Part shown: piece by piece, positions 8,118 to 16,635 of the stretch
How the letters are laid out: the number at the start of each line of letters is the position of its first letter
Numbering within the stretch: the stretch's first letter is position 1
Source of the DNA: an uncultured Helicobacteraceae bacterium
GTDB taxonomy: Bacteria; Campylobacterota; Campylobacteria; Campylobacterales; Helicobacteraceae
Length of the DNA stretch: 64,000 nucleotides
Direction of reading: 5' to 3'
Assembly (NCBI GenBank): GCA_910578285.1
Contig: CAJTQL010000001.1
Coordinates: 1-64,000 of the forward strand
Translations under genes and position numbers: made by a program
The notes under the pieces: generated by a model
Databases searched by the model: none
Seen by the model: only the letters and a program-made list of their open reading frames with translations
What the model was told of the DNA's origin: nothing

Positions 8118-9284
8118 TCACACAATCACCTCAAACGGATACCCATACTCCTTAATCATCTTCAAAACTTCCAAATCATAAGTCGCATTGCCCACAATCA
8201 CAGCCGTGATTCCTTGCTCAATCGCCTGCTCGGGGCTTAGAATCGGCAAGCCCGAGACTGCCATAAAATTTCCTTGTTTTTCGGGATTCATATCAATAAA
8301 ACATCGAATCTGCTTAGGTTGTTCTAAGAGATGATAAAAAACTACGGCGGGATTTCCCGCTGTCCATATTCCAACCGCATTCAAAGCTGCAATCTTTTGT
8401 TGCCATTCTTTCCATTGTTGCGAGTTGCTGCTATTCTCTCCAAATAATGATGCCTCTGTGCAAGGATAAGGTTTTGAATCGACACTTTTAAGACGCGCAC
8501 AGATAAGCTGAAATGCACCCTTTTCAAAACATCGCAATGTTTCGAGCACCTCAAAGCCTGAACGTTCAAAGAGTTTGACTAAAGATTTTGGCGAAAAGTA
8601 ATTGCAATGCTCATAGATGAACTGATAGAATCTCTCACGTGATAAGGAATTTTCGATATAAGGCACTTCAAAAACAACAAGGGGATTCTTTTCTCCCTTG
8701 CGTAATGTGCGGTTGATAGATTGCAAAAAGCTTAGAGGATTTGGAATATGCTCAAGAACAAATCGGCATAAAACTAAGTCAACATCTTTATGTAATGCAA
8801 ATTCACTATAATATTCACTAAAAATAGCGACATAATCGCTGAAATCATCTGGCAAACTTAAATTGCGTTTTGCAAAACTTGGCTCATAGCCGATTCCTTT
8901 AGAATCTGTCGCTTTAACGATTGTATAGAGCACATGCGCATCGCCACAACCAATTTCGAGAATCTTTGCATTGCGAATCTGATAATTGTTTTGCAGATGT
9001 GAGACAAGGAAATCAAGATGTTTTTGAAACAATGGCGAATGATTGAGACTAAACGCATAGTCTTGATATGCAACAAGGTGAAAGTCAAATGCAATATTCT
9101 CCATAAACCCGCATTCTTGGCATTGAACAAGCTTCAAATGACCCTTTGGCGCGCGCTTTGCTTCATCTCTATTATGGTAAACTGCGTTGGCACTCGCGGC
9201 AATGTTTTCGAGTGTCAAAACAGCTTTGAGGCGATGAGAATTGCAAATAGAACAGGATTGTGATAAATCGATTGGATTGCTCAT
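8118..9284 (-). CDS. zinc-binding C-methyltransferase-type SAM enzyme
   Basis: 388 residues in three parts: an N-terminal zinc-binding segment (CSIC near 13-16 and CQECGF near 56-61), a class I SAM-binding domain with ILEIGCGDAHVL near 108-119, and a C-terminal Rossmann-like domain (VGIWTAGNPAVVFYHLL, then VIVGNATYDLEVLKMI). This order is that of sugar C-methyltransferases of the NovU/TylCIII type, which methylate NDP-keto-sugars; related proteins act in polysaccharide loci. It is the last gene of the long minus-strand set, 25 bases after the asparagine-synthase-like gene. The substrate is unknown. Confidence 0.85.
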   Translation of the reverse strand: MSNPIDLSQSCSICNSHRLKAVLTLENIAASANAVYHNRDEAKRAPKGHLKLVQCQECGFMENIAFDFHLVAYQDYAFSLNHSPLFQKHLDFLVSHLQNNYQIRNAKILEIGCGDAHVLYTIVKATDSKGIGYEPSFAKRNLSLPDDFSDYVAIFSEYYSEFALHKDVDLVLCRFVLEHIPNPLSFLQSINRTLRKGEKNPLVVFEVPYIENSLSRERFYQFIYEHCNYFSPKSLVKLFERSGFEVLETLRCFEKGAFQLICARLKSVDSKPYPCTEASLFGENSSNSQQWKEWQQKIAALNAVGIWTAGNPAVVFYHLLEQPKQIRCFIDMNPEKQGNFMAVSGLPILSPEQAIEQGITAVIVGNATYDLEVLKMIKEYGYPFEVIV

Positions 9285-9309
9285 TTATTTTCCTTTTGAT
9301 GATTTGATT

Positions 9310-10368
9310 CTACGAATCAAAAAGATTTAAAAATTTTTCCAAACAAAAGAGCTGCCATTTTTGGTCTCCGCTAAGTCCAACATGGCAATCTGGGAGAAAC
9401 TCATTGCGGCGCGGTCCCTCCCAATTTTTAAGCCAAAAATCGACTTCTCGTGGCATTGGAATCTTGTTTGGAATGGGTATATCTGGGTATCTTCTTTTAA
9501 AGAGTTCTCGAACGAGATATTTAGGTTCTCCTCCGCGCACGCGTTGCAAATCAAGCGGGGTTGCCATTTTTGCCTTTTGGGAAGGGTCAAGATAGCCCAT
9601 GTTGTTTTTTTGAAAGATATGCCAATATGATGTACTCGATTCTGTTGCAAAGATTTCCTCAACAAATCGTACAAAGTCAATTTTGTTTTCTTGTATTCGA
9701 TATGGCTCAAAGACATCACGTGTATCGACCCATTCTTTCAAGACAAGCTTGGGGTCTAAGAAAGTATAGAAATCCACAAACGCGTCAAAATCCCAATCTT
9801 TAGAAAGCAATCTGTCCATTCCGCCAAAGACTAAATCAAAACTTTCTCCCAAACACATGGTGGTAATGCCTAGTTTCTTTGCCTTATCCAAAAGTATATC
9901 GATAAGGACTTCTATCGAATGAAACGGGACACCATCGAAGCGAAAAATAGCAGGCATGCGTCTTAAAATCTCGTCCCAATGTACCTCAACAATGATGTGT
10001 TCTAATCCATAAGCTCTTGCATATTTTTGCGCCTGAATTGTTTCATCAATACTTGATTCTGAAGCAATGCACTTGAGCGTAAAAGCCTTGGCGCCTTTTG
10101 GGAGATACGAAGCAACAATCGCCGAATCGATTCCTCCACTCAACATCACTCCTGTGGTTTGCGGATTAAGATTTTTCATCTTATCGGCAACATACAAATC
10201 TAAATGCTCCACATCAGAAATCAAATCACCTTGCCAATCGGGCTGAAAAACGTGATGTCGCAGATTTGGAAAGAAATTCTTATCTTCTCGTGCGATATAA
10301 CGAAACGCGAGATAATGACTCATGCAATAAATCTTATCTGCATGTTGCTTTGAAGTTTGAAAACTCAT
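9310..10368 (-). CDS. asparagine-synthase-like ATP pyrophosphatase without glutaminase domain
   Basis: 352 residues with the PP-loop SGGIDSAIVASYL near residue 78, as in the synthetase half of asparagine synthetase B. The N-terminal glutaminase domain is missing, so it would use free ammonia or another nucleophile to make an amide from an adenylated carboxylate, or act on a different substrate. The tail is rich in aromatic and basic residues. Start ATG follows AAAGGAGACACC. It sits between the TPR-LicD protein and the C-methyltransferase-type gene with short gaps, so it is probably co-transcribed. Its role in a phosphonate or CDP-polyol pathway is unknown. Confidence 0.75.
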   Translation of the reverse strand: MSFQTSKQHADKIYCMSHYLAFRYIAREDKNFFPNLRHHVFQPDWQGDLISDVEHLDLYVADKMKNLNPQTTGVMLSGGIDSAIVASYLPKGAKAFTLKCIASESSIDETIQAQKYARAYGLEHIIVEVHWDEILRRMPAIFRFDGVPFHSIEVLIDILLDKAKKLGITTMCLGESFDLVFGGMDRLLSKDWDFDAFVDFYTFLDPKLVLKEWVDTRDVFEPYRIQENKIDFVRFVEEIFATESSTSYWHIFQKNNMGYLDPSQKAKMATPLDLQRVRGGEPKYLVRELFKRRYPDIPIPNKIPMPREVDFWLKNWEGPRRNEFLPDCHVGLSGDQKWQLFCLEKFLNLFDS

Positions 10369-10400
10369 GGTGTCTCCTTTGTTTTTAATTTTCCGTGAAT

Positions 10401-11729
10401 TTAATCCTTGATTCCAAACAAATCTTTATTGTTCGTGCGCTTTTTGCGCAAGGGAATAGGTGGATACCATTCCTCGCTAAGATTCTTTTCTAAATATTCT
10501 TTGACTTTCAACAATAATGGGTCATCATGCACACTTAGAAGCTGCATGGCATAGCCATGCCCCTTTTTATAATACGACTCACAAAGTGCACCAAGACAAT
10601 GGTTATAGCACAGCGCGATTCCCACGCCATCGGGGTCATAGACAGAACCTGACATAATAAGGGTATTGTAATTCGCCTGTGGAACGCGCCAATCTTTGCC
10701 ATAAAATTCTTCAAAATGTTTGTCAAGATGACCAAATGTCCAAAATGTTTCGCCTGCATATTCGATTTGACAACGTCCTGTATTTGTAAAATGGTTTTGC
10801 AGTACTTTGCCGTTTTTGTCAAGCCCTATAATGAGCTTATTACCTTCAACCTTGCAAAAGAAAAAATCAATCGTTGTGCCGGTGGGCACATGTACAACGC
10901 TAATGTTCCATTGCCCTTTTTCTCCCGCAATGTCTTCTTCGGTATAGTTACAAACAAAGTTATAGTGGCGGAGCGTATGAATGAGCTCGGCTCGTGGCAC
11001 TCCCCAAGGAAGCCCCAAGTCGACGTCTTTATCATGCGGTAAAATATCGCCATCACGATAGATTCCCAAGATAGTACCTCCTGCCAACAAAAATGGCACG
11101 CCAAGTTCATCAAGCGTTTTCTTGATAGCAAGCAAGCCAGCCTTTGCGCTCCCTTGGTTCATAAATTCTTGCGCCTTTGGTGCTACCTTGGGCAATGGGT
11201 TTGTGATAATCGTTCTAAAACCTTTGCGAAAATTTGCAATCGCATTGTGCATATCTCCTATTTCAATATAAATGAGCCCAATATTATTCGAGATTCCTGC
11301 ATGGTTGCTCGCATTTTCGTTCAAAAACGGAACAAGTTCTAGCCCCTTTTGATAATCACCAAGCGCAATCAAAATATTCATATAGAGCGCAACAAGAGTT
11401 ATATTATCTTGATGGTTTTGATAGAGTGGCTCAACAATATTCTTTGCAGCATCTGTCTTGTGTGTTCCAAGATAGGTTTGTGCAAGCATAATTTGGAGGT
11501 CGATACTCTGTGGATTGCACGCAATGCCATCGTTGAGTGCCTTAATCGCATGGATTGTGTGGTTGAGCTTTATGTAGGTTTGCGCCAAACCAAGATAGTT
11601 TGCTGCAACGGGATTGCTCACAACGAGTCTATGATATTCGGCAAGTGCTTCTTGATATTTTCCTGCTGCGTAGAATTGTTGCGCTGTGGCATTATTAGCA
11701 AATGATACAGTAGTTGCCATCAATGACAT
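10401..11729 (-). CDS. TPR protein with LicD/fukutin-type phosphotransferase domain
   Basis: 442 residues. Residues ~12-175 form four or five TPR-like helical pairs; residues ~195-400 are a LicD/fukutin-type nucleotidyltransferase-fold domain with AGGTILGIYRDGDILP followed by HDKDVDLG (acidic triad 233-237). LicD proteins move phosphocholine from CDP-choline to surface glycans. With a cytidylyltransferase-PEP mutase fusion in the same cluster, the obvious proposal is transfer of a phosphonate or polyol phosphate from its CMP/CDP form. The family assignment rests on visible motifs; the donor is inference. Ribosome site GGAGTCC precedes the start; the gene follows the radical SAM gene by 16 bases. 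Confidence 0.82.
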   Translation of the reverse strand: MSLMATTVSFANNATAQQFYAAGKYQEALAEYHRLVVSNPVAANYLGLAQTYIKLNHTIHAIKALNDGIACNPQSIDLQIMLAQTYLGTHKTDAAKNIVEPLYQNHQDNITLVALYMNILIALGDYQKGLELVPFLNENASNHAGISNNIGLIYIEIGDMHNAIANFRKGFRTIITNPLPKVAPKAQEFMNQGSAKAGLLAIKKTLDELGVPFLLAGGTILGIYRDGDILPHDKDVDLGLPWGVPRAELIHTLRHYNFVCNYTEEDIAGEKGQWNISVVHVPTGTTIDFFFCKVEGNKLIIGLDKNGKVLQNHFTNTGRCQIEYAGETFWTFGHLDKHFEEFYGKDWRVPQANYNTLIMSGSVYDPDGVGIALCYNHCLGALCESYYKKGHGYAMQLLSVHDDPLLLKVKEYLEKNLSEEWYPPIPLRKKRTNNKDLFGIKD

Positions 11730-11745
11730 TTGGACTCCTTTAGAT

Positions 11746-12738
11746 TTATTCTTGTATTTTAGAGATAGATTTTAATTCTTCATGTGTCAATTGCACACCC
11801 GGAGGTATGGTTTTACCACTTGTGCCATAACAATAATAACAAGCCTCCATTGGACTAGGATTATCCAAAAAATTTTTTAATGTCAAAAAATCAAAAGTTG
11901 GTAGATAAGCTTGATTCCCGGTGCTCATTTGATGCGTTTGTGGGATAGTCGCAAATGCTCTTTTTGCGTTAGGACGCACGAGGATTCCATCATGAACGCC
12001 CAAGCTAAAACCTTGTGCAATATGTGCGACAACACCCCTAGAACATCGCGAAATCAAACCATTTTCCATCGTCAGACAATTACGACCAAACAGACATGCG
12101 TCAAAAATCTTTTGAACAACATCATCTTTTAGACGTTTGACATCTTTGCCCCCACAATCTCTCCATTGGCTGTCGCTATGGACATAATGATGTGTGAAAT
12201 GAGAAATCGCATGTGCGACAAGGATTGATTCTAGTCTCTGCGCGCTTTTATGGTTAACCGCCCCATAATCTGAAAGTCGTATAGAAATTTTGCCACTTTG
12301 TTTGATGATTGCAAGCAAAGAATCTTTAGGAACAATCGTTGCATTTGTTGCAATGGTTACTTGATGAATGCGTGGATTATTGGCGATATATTCGAGAATC
12401 TGCAACGCGTTGGGGTGCAAGAAAAACTCGCCGCCTTGCAATTGCAAACGCAAGATTTGGCATTCGTCTGTGATTGCCTGCAAATCTTGGCAGATTTCTT
12501 CATGGGGATAAAATGGAATTGTCTTGGCAAGGTAGGGCGAAAAATTCGCGCAATTCTTGCACTTTAGACTACAATTTTGCCCCGTAATTACAACAAGATT
12601 CCGAAGCAAATAGACATGTGCCTTTAAGAGTTTATCTTTCAGCCTCGATTCTGGCAGCATTTGAATGCATGTTTTTATCATTAAGTATTTTTTGCTTTTC
12701 GGATATACATCTCGCATTTTTTCTAATTCTTTTTGCAT
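11746..12738 (-). CDS. radical SAM protein
   Basis: 330 residues. The iron-sulfur motif C-x3-C-x2-C is at residues 56-63 (CSLKCKNC), followed by LQGGEFFLHPN, the GGE-type SAM-binding motif, and IATNATI. A C-terminal cysteine cluster (CYYCYG) plus CLFGRNC and CSRG suggest a second, SPASM-like iron-sulfur site. Such enzymes do difficult C-H, C-C or methyl chemistry and are common in polysaccharide and phosphonate loci. Nothing indicates B12 binding. Start ATG follows GGATTCC; the preceding gene ends 19 bases upstream. Substrate unknown. Confidence 0.85.
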   Translation of the reverse strand: MQKELEKMRDVYPKSKKYLMIKTCIQMLPESRLKDKLLKAHVYLLRNLVVITGQNCSLKCKNCANFSPYLAKTIPFYPHEEICQDLQAITDECQILRLQLQGGEFFLHPNALQILEYIANNPRIHQVTIATNATIVPKDSLLAIIKQSGKISIRLSDYGAVNHKSAQRLESILVAHAISHFTHHYVHSDSQWRDCGGKDVKRLKDDVVQKIFDACLFGRNCLTMENGLISRCSRGVVAHIAQGFSLGVHDGILVRPNAKRAFATIPQTHQMSTGNQAYLPTFDFLTLKNFLDNPSPMEACYYCYGTSGKTIPPGVQLTHEELKSISKIQE

Positions 12739-12757
12739 TGGAATCCTTTCAATCTTT

Positions 12758-13186
12758 TTATGAATTTCTCAATTTTTTCAATGTTTCGCTAATCAGAGTC
12801 GAGCTTGTGCCTTTTGTATAGGGAAAATACACCACACGTACCCCAACGGCATTAAATTTGGTTTCCATTTCGTTCCAGCTTGGCGAGTTGTACCAATCAT
12901 CACCAACAAACAACATATCAAAACGTAGCTTCTCCCACATTTTGTATTTGTCGATGTCTTCTTGGGCAATCGCCGCATCGACATATTTAATATTCCGCAC
13001 AATGTCGATACGTTCGCTAAATGGAATCACGGCTTTTTTGTTTTTATACGCAACCAATTCATCAACGGTAACACCAACGATGAGCTTATCGCAAAGCCCC
13101 TTAGCATTTTTAAGCAGATTCAAGTGTCCGATATGAAACAAATCATAGACGCCACTTGTATAACCGATAGTGAGCTTGTTTAGCAT
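12758..13186 (-). CDS. glycerol-3-phosphate cytidylyltransferase-like protein (second copy)
   Basis: 142-residue single-domain nucleotidyltransferase with GVYDLFHIGHLNLL (HxGH catalytic motif) and YTKGTSSTLISETL near the end, the equivalent of the RTxGISTT motif. Members activate glycerol phosphate, ethanolamine phosphate or related small phosphates with CTP. A GGAGG site lies right before ATG. The SDR-YjbQ gene upstream stops 115 bases away, yet in its +1 frame the gap is open and ends seven bases into this gene. The activated alcohol is unknown; ribitol or glycerol phosphate and phosphonates are all possible. Confidence 0.85.
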   Translation of the reverse strand: MLNKLTIGYTSGVYDLFHIGHLNLLKNAKGLCDKLIVGVTVDELVAYKNKKAVIPFSERIDIVRNIKYVDAAIAQEDIDKYKMWEKLRFDMLFVGDDWYNSPSWNEMETKFNAVGVRVVYFPYTKGTSSTLISETLKKLRNS

Positions 13187-13275
13187 GCCACACCTCCTTT
13201 GTAGATTGAATCCTTTGTCTTAACAAAAGAGGTGTTAGCGATTTTTGGCAAAGTTTGCAGTGAAAGAAGAGAGTT

Positions 13276-13300
13276 TTTATGCGCAAAGCGCGCAACAAAG
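13276..13300. repeat. 25-base repeat, copy 1 (TTTATGCGCAAAGCGCGCAA...)
   Basis: Identical to 16154-16178. Both copies lie just downstream (in the minus direction) of a G11 tract that ends a gene, and both encode VARFAHK in the frame that bridges to the next gene. This suggests the two junctions arose by copying of one cassette. Confidence 0.8.
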
Positions 13301-13301
13301 C

Positions 13302-14405
13302 CTAATTCAGCCCCCCCCCCCGCCGCGTAGAATCTGATGTGTATGTTATCACAACCTCGCGTTCTCGAATCGGGTCAAATTCAATCAAAAAGAGAGTCTG
13401 CCACTGCCCCAAATTCATTTTTCCGTCCAAGCAAGGAATTGTCTCTGATGTGCTAAACATCAATTGCCGCATGTGCGAAAAACCATTCACACGTTCGTTA
13501 ATTGGAACATCACGAATCGAAAGAATATCATGGCAATAATTTGCGTCCTTTGGAAATGTCTTTGAAAGATATTGGTCAATGTCAGATAAAAGCAAGATTT
13601 CATTCTCAATGATTTTAATCGCGCATGTTGTGTGTTTGACAAACACATGCACCAAGCCCAAGCCTTTCTCGTCTTGGATAAATTGATTTACAATCTCGTT
13701 GAGCGGCGTAAATTGTTTTTCTGTTTTAATCGTGATAGTCTTTGACTTCATTTGTTGCGCTATTGCGCATGGATTCTCTGCGTAAGTCGATTGCGCCAGA
13801 ATCGCCTGCACATTTTGCCGTGTTACATCAATATTGCTTCCCATTTCAAACGCTCCATCAATGGCACGTACAACGACATGGGCAAAATCTTCAACCGATA
13901 ATAATGTATTGATGTCTTCGTTTGGAAAAAGTTGCTTGCGCATTTTTGTTGCCGTGCGCCCGGGCGAAAGACACACTACCCAAATCCCCTCTTGTGCCCA
14001 ACATTTTGTCGCCATAATCACAGCCGCTTTTGCAGCGCAATAGCTGCTCCATGACGCTCGCGGTTTGCTGCCAGCCGATGAGCCAATGTTTAGAATCTTG
14101 GCGTTTTTGTTGTTTTGCAACACAGCATGCGTGCAATACCAAATGCCAAGTAGATTTACGGCGATAGAATATTGCTCGGTTTGCAGATTTGATTCGCTAA
14201 GATTGCTTGCCTGAATAAAGCCCGCATTGTTAATGAGAATATCAACATCACGATTTTGTAAATATGATGCAACGCTTGCCACATTAGAAACATCGAGTTC
14301 CTCTTTTGTTGGATTATCCACATGATAGCCCCCAATCGATTCTAATCTCTCCTTGATTGCGCGAGCAATATCGCCCGCACCGCCTGTGATAAGTACATTT
14401 TTCAT
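13302..14405 (-). CDS. short-chain dehydrogenase fused to YjbQ (UPF0047) domain
   Basis: 367 residues. Residues 1-~215 are a short-chain dehydrogenase/reductase: TGGAGDIA cofactor motif, INNAG, catalytic Ser-Tyr-Lys in SSAGSKPRASWSSYCAAK. Residues ~222-362 match the YjbQ family: FVKHTTCAIKIIENE, YCHD, and LGQWQTLFLIEFDPIRERE. The reductase starts on the TGA of the IspD-like gene (ATGA overlap); that pair recalls Bcs1/TarIJ-type CDP-ribitol synthesis, so it may make the polyol phosphate that is then cytidylylated. A G11 tract near the C-terminus makes the present end RRGGGLN. The fusion with YjbQ is unusual; function of that half is not settled in the literature I know. Confidence 0.85.
   Translation of the reverse strand: MKNVLITGGAGDIARAIKERLESIGGYHVDNPTKEELDVSNVASVASYLQNRDVDILINNAGFIQASNLSESNLQTEQYSIAVNLLGIWYCTHAVLQNNKNAKILNIGSSAGSKPRASWSSYCAAKAAVIMATKCWAQEGIWVVCLSPGRTATKMRKQLFPNEDINTLLSVEDFAHVVVRAIDGAFEMGSNIDVTRQNVQAILAQSTYAENPCAIAQQMKSKTITIKTEKQFTPLNEIVNQFIQDEKGLGLVHVFVKHTTCAIKIIENEILLLSDIDQYLSKTFPKDANYCHDILSIRDVPINERVNGFSHMRQLMFSTSETIPCLDGKMNLGQWQTLFLIEFDPIREREVVITYTSDSTRRGGGLN
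13311..13321. repeat. C11 homopolymer at 3' end of SDR-YjbQ gene
   Basis: G11 on the coding strand, beyond the end of the recognisable YjbQ domain. With 11 the gene stops three codons later; with 12 it reads 40 codons on and stops over the start of the cytidylyltransferase gene. Confidence 0.9.
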
Positions 14406-15007
14406 TCTACGTCTCCTTGATTCATTGTTGCAATCTCCTTTAAAATTGCAATATCTGTTTTGTAGGTGAGCTTAAATAGATTCGTGCCCGTCTCAATAAA
14501 AAGAGGGGGAATCTGATATTCCTTGAGCATAATTTGCGTCTCCTCTGTCGTGTCGGTATAGCGACCCGTTTGGTAGGCTTGCAACAAAAGAGGGTAAGAA
14601 AATGCCTGCGGAACGAGTAAATCATAAATGCTATTGCGGTCAATCATACGTCCATCGCGAAAGACAACGGTATTGACCGTTGGCATTACAAACGATGCCG
14701 AGGGAGAATTGGCATTTAAAATCGTCTCAATCTGTGCAACGCTCACCAACGGGCGAGCCGCCTCGAGAATCACCACTCTTTGCGTGTCTGGCGCAAGCCG
14801 CTTGAGCCCCTCGAAAACCGATAATGAACGCGTTGCTCCACCCGCACAATCAATCCCAACAATTATGCAATTATCGCGATTGATGACTTGGCAGACTTTT
14901 TGAAAGACAATTTCATATAATGGTATGCCATTCAATTTAAAATGTTGTTTTGAGCCCTCGCCAAAACGCGTGCTTTTGCCCGCAGCAAGAATAATAGCGC
15001 CGTTCAT
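14402..15007 (-). CDS. IspD/TarI-like cytidylyltransferase
   Basis: 201 residues with the nucleotidyltransferase signature AIILAAGKSTRFGEGSKQHF (residues ~4-23), ARPLV (acidic pocket region) and TDTTEETQ. It resembles IspD and the CDP-ribitol synthases TarI and Bcs1 that couple a polyol phosphate to CMP. It is a little shorter than usual (about 230). Its start overlaps the stop of the TylF-like gene and its stop overlaps the start of the reductase, both as ATGA, so the three are translated together. The pairing with a reductase favours a CDP-alditol product over the isoprenoid pathway; the window also holds ispE, but that one is in a housekeeping operon far away. Confidence 0.82.
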   Translation of the reverse strand: MNGAIILAAGKSTRFGEGSKQHFKLNGIPLYEIVFQKVCQVINRDNCIIVGIDCAGGATRSLSVFEGLKRLAPDTQRVVILEAARPLVSVAQIETILNANSPSASFVMPTVNTVVFRDGRMIDRNSIYDLLVPQAFSYPLLLQAYQTGRYTDTTEETQIMLKEYQIPPLFIETGTNLFKLTYKTDIAILKEIATMNQGDVE

Positions 15008-15878
15008 GTGGGGCTCGCAACAACAACGCTAAAACCATCGCCAATCGGCGCGAAAGAAATATGATTTTTGGCACAAAAAGATTCCACAGCCTTTGCAACT
15101 CCTGTTGTTAATTTATCGAAATAATCATCAACCAAAATCACACCGCCACTCACCATACGCGGATAGAAAAATTCAAGCCCTGCTAAGATTGGGTCATATA
15201 AATCTGTATCGAGGCTCACAAAACAGAATCTTTCGTTTTCTAGCCCCTTTGCCGTTTCGGGAAACCAACCTTTTTTGACAATACATTGCTCAACATGTGG
15301 CATTTTAGATAAAACAAGTTTGACACTTGTATTTGCAAAAATCTTGGCATGCTTTTGGATTTCTGCCGATTCGTTTTCGAGGTCTTGCGGTGCAAAACTT
15401 TCAAAAGTATCCATGAGATAGAGCTTTTTAGTGGGAAAATGCATGTTGATGAGCCGTGCAAATTCGCCACGATAGACGCCACATTCGGCACAATTGCCTT
15501 CGAGATAATATTTCTTGGCAATCGCGGCAAAGTTTTCTAAAAAAGTATGCCGCGCCTGAATGCGCGCAATGACAAAGTTTGAATCGATTTTGTGGCTTGG
15601 AATCCCAAAATCTTTTTCGAGCTGCTGCAAAACTTCTCGATGTCCGATATACGTTGAAATAAGAATCTTGTCAAACTCACTTTTAGGCAAGACTTGCGGG
15701 GATTCGACTTTATAAGCAAGCATTTGCCCCCCCCCCCCGCAGATTCTAGGGCAATTGTTTTGCCTTGTTTTGCTGGGTCATTATCTAAAAAACATAGAAT
15801 CTCATGCCCTTGTTCTAGCGCATAGCGCAAACACCTTGGCGCTGCTGTTCCTGCACCAAAAATAATGACTTTACTCAT
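15004..15878 (-). CDS. PglD-like/TylF-like methyltransferase, phase OFF by a G12 tract
   Basis: Two frames form one gene. Residues 1-~50 from ATG 15878 (MSKVIIFGAG, CFLDNDPAKQGK) are the start of a PglD-like Rossmann domain; after the G12 tract the frame drifts to a stop at 15537. The remaining 239 residues read in another frame from just before 15723 and carry the TylF/macrocin O-methyltransferase core: CAECGVYRGEFARL, LMDTFESFAPQDL, SLDTDLYDPILAGLEFF, GGVILVDDYF. Ten or 13 G would join them. The intact relative at 16636 confirms the joined layout. In the present phase only the C-terminal part could be made, from ATG 15723, which has no ribosome site. Likely modifies a sugar or other glycan group. 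Confidence 0.9.
15727..15738. repeat. C12 homopolymer inside TylF-like gene
   Basis: G12 on the coding strand. Ten or thirteen bases would put the upstream and downstream frames together; twelve does not, so the gene is off in this sequence. Confidence 0.92.
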
Positions 15879-15910
15879 GCGATTTTCCTTTGAAATGAAG
15901 ATGTGTTTTG
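15851..15910. repeat. 60-base repeat around a TylF-like start, copy 1
   Basis: Nearly identical to 17478-17538: it covers the first codons of each TylF-like gene, the AAGGAAAA ribosome site and about 30 bases upstream. It shows that the two start regions share a recent origin. Confidence 0.8.
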
Positions 15911-16085
15911 ATTGTGAAAGAAGAATCTTTGAGACAATCTATCATGCGAGAATCGTAAGCCACATGGGAATTTTTTGCTAGCAGAATCTAGCGAAACTTG
16001 CGGCAATAATTGGGAGATTTGCGATAAATAAATAGCGGATTCTTCTCGGGGTTTTGTCGTTGCGAGCATGCGCATATTTTGGGTT

Positions 16086-16124
16086 GCGCGAGATTCTTGG
16101 TTGCCTCGCCTTGCTCGCAATGAC
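16086..16124. repeat. dispersed intergenic repeat (GTCATTGCGAGCAAGGCGAG type)
   Basis: On minus it begins GTCATTGCGAGCAAGGCGAG and continues GCAACCAAGAATCTCGCGC; in one frame it reads CHCEQGEATKN, a well-known translated look of a bacterial intergenic repeat. Here it lies in the 301-base gap between the cytidylyltransferase gene and the phase-off TylF-like gene, and the gap is open in the frame that bridges them. Confidence 0.55.
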
Positions 16125-16153
16125 AAAGGAATTGTTTTAAATAAAAAGGCTTC

Positions 16154-16178
16154 TTTATGCGCAAAGCGCGCAACAAAG
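16154..16178. repeat. 25-base repeat, copy 2
   Basis: Second copy of the element at 13276-13300, again just after a G11 tract in the direction of transcription. Confidence 0.8.
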
Positions 16179-16179
16179 A

Positions 16180-16635
16180 TTAAGAATCTGCCCCCCCCCC
16201 CGCAAGAATATTGAGATTCTGTGCGAGGTCGTTTTTGATTTTACTTGTCGAAATTTCGGGCGTACGTGGGAGATAGACAAGCTCGCAATAATCTGAAAGA
16301 TAATCAAACTTGCCGCGCCAATCATCACCAATTACAAAAATATCGATTTTGTAAAGTTGAATATCGGCAATTTTTTGTTGCCAGCTCTTTTCTTCAATCA
16401 CCAAATCGACATAACGTATCGATTCGAGCAAGTGGCGGCGCTTTGCATAGTCGAAATAGGGTTCTTTGCCTTTTTCGTTGCAATTAAAATCATCATTCGC
16501 AAGCCCAACAACAAGATAATTGCCCAATTCTTTTGCGCGTCTTAGCAAATTGATATGCCCATAATGCAACAAATCAAATGTGCCATAAGTGATGACACGT
16601 TTATTAGAAAATCTGGGTTCGTATTTAAAATCCAT
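16180..16635 (-). CDS. glycerol-3-phosphate cytidylyltransferase-like protein (first copy)
   Basis: 151 residues, TagD/GCT family: GTFDLLHYGHINLL with the HxGH catalytic pair near residues 25-28, GDDWRGKF, and LPRTPEISTSKIKNDL near the end. Members activate small alcohol phosphates with CTP. The start ATG directly follows the TAA of the TylF-like gene at 16636, with GGAGG as ribosome site. The domain ends about ten residues before a G11 tract; the present tail is LAGGGADS. With 12 G the frame would stay open for 107 codons and end on the start of the next gene. Its substrate may differ from the copy at 12758; the two are clearly diverged. Confidence 0.87.
   Translation of the reverse strand: MDFKYEPRFSNKRVITYGTFDLLHYGHINLLRRAKELGNYLVVGLANDDFNCNEKGKEPYFDYAKRRHLLESIRYVDLVIEEKSWQQKIADIQLYKIDIFVIGDDWRGKFDYLSDYCELVYLPRTPEISTSKIKNDLAQNLNILAGGGADS
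16191..16201. repeat. C11 homopolymer at 3' end of cytidylyltransferase gene
   Basis: G11 on the coding strand, outside the conserved domain. Eleven gives a stop four codons later; twelve opens the whole 301-base gap to the next gene. Confidence 0.9.
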
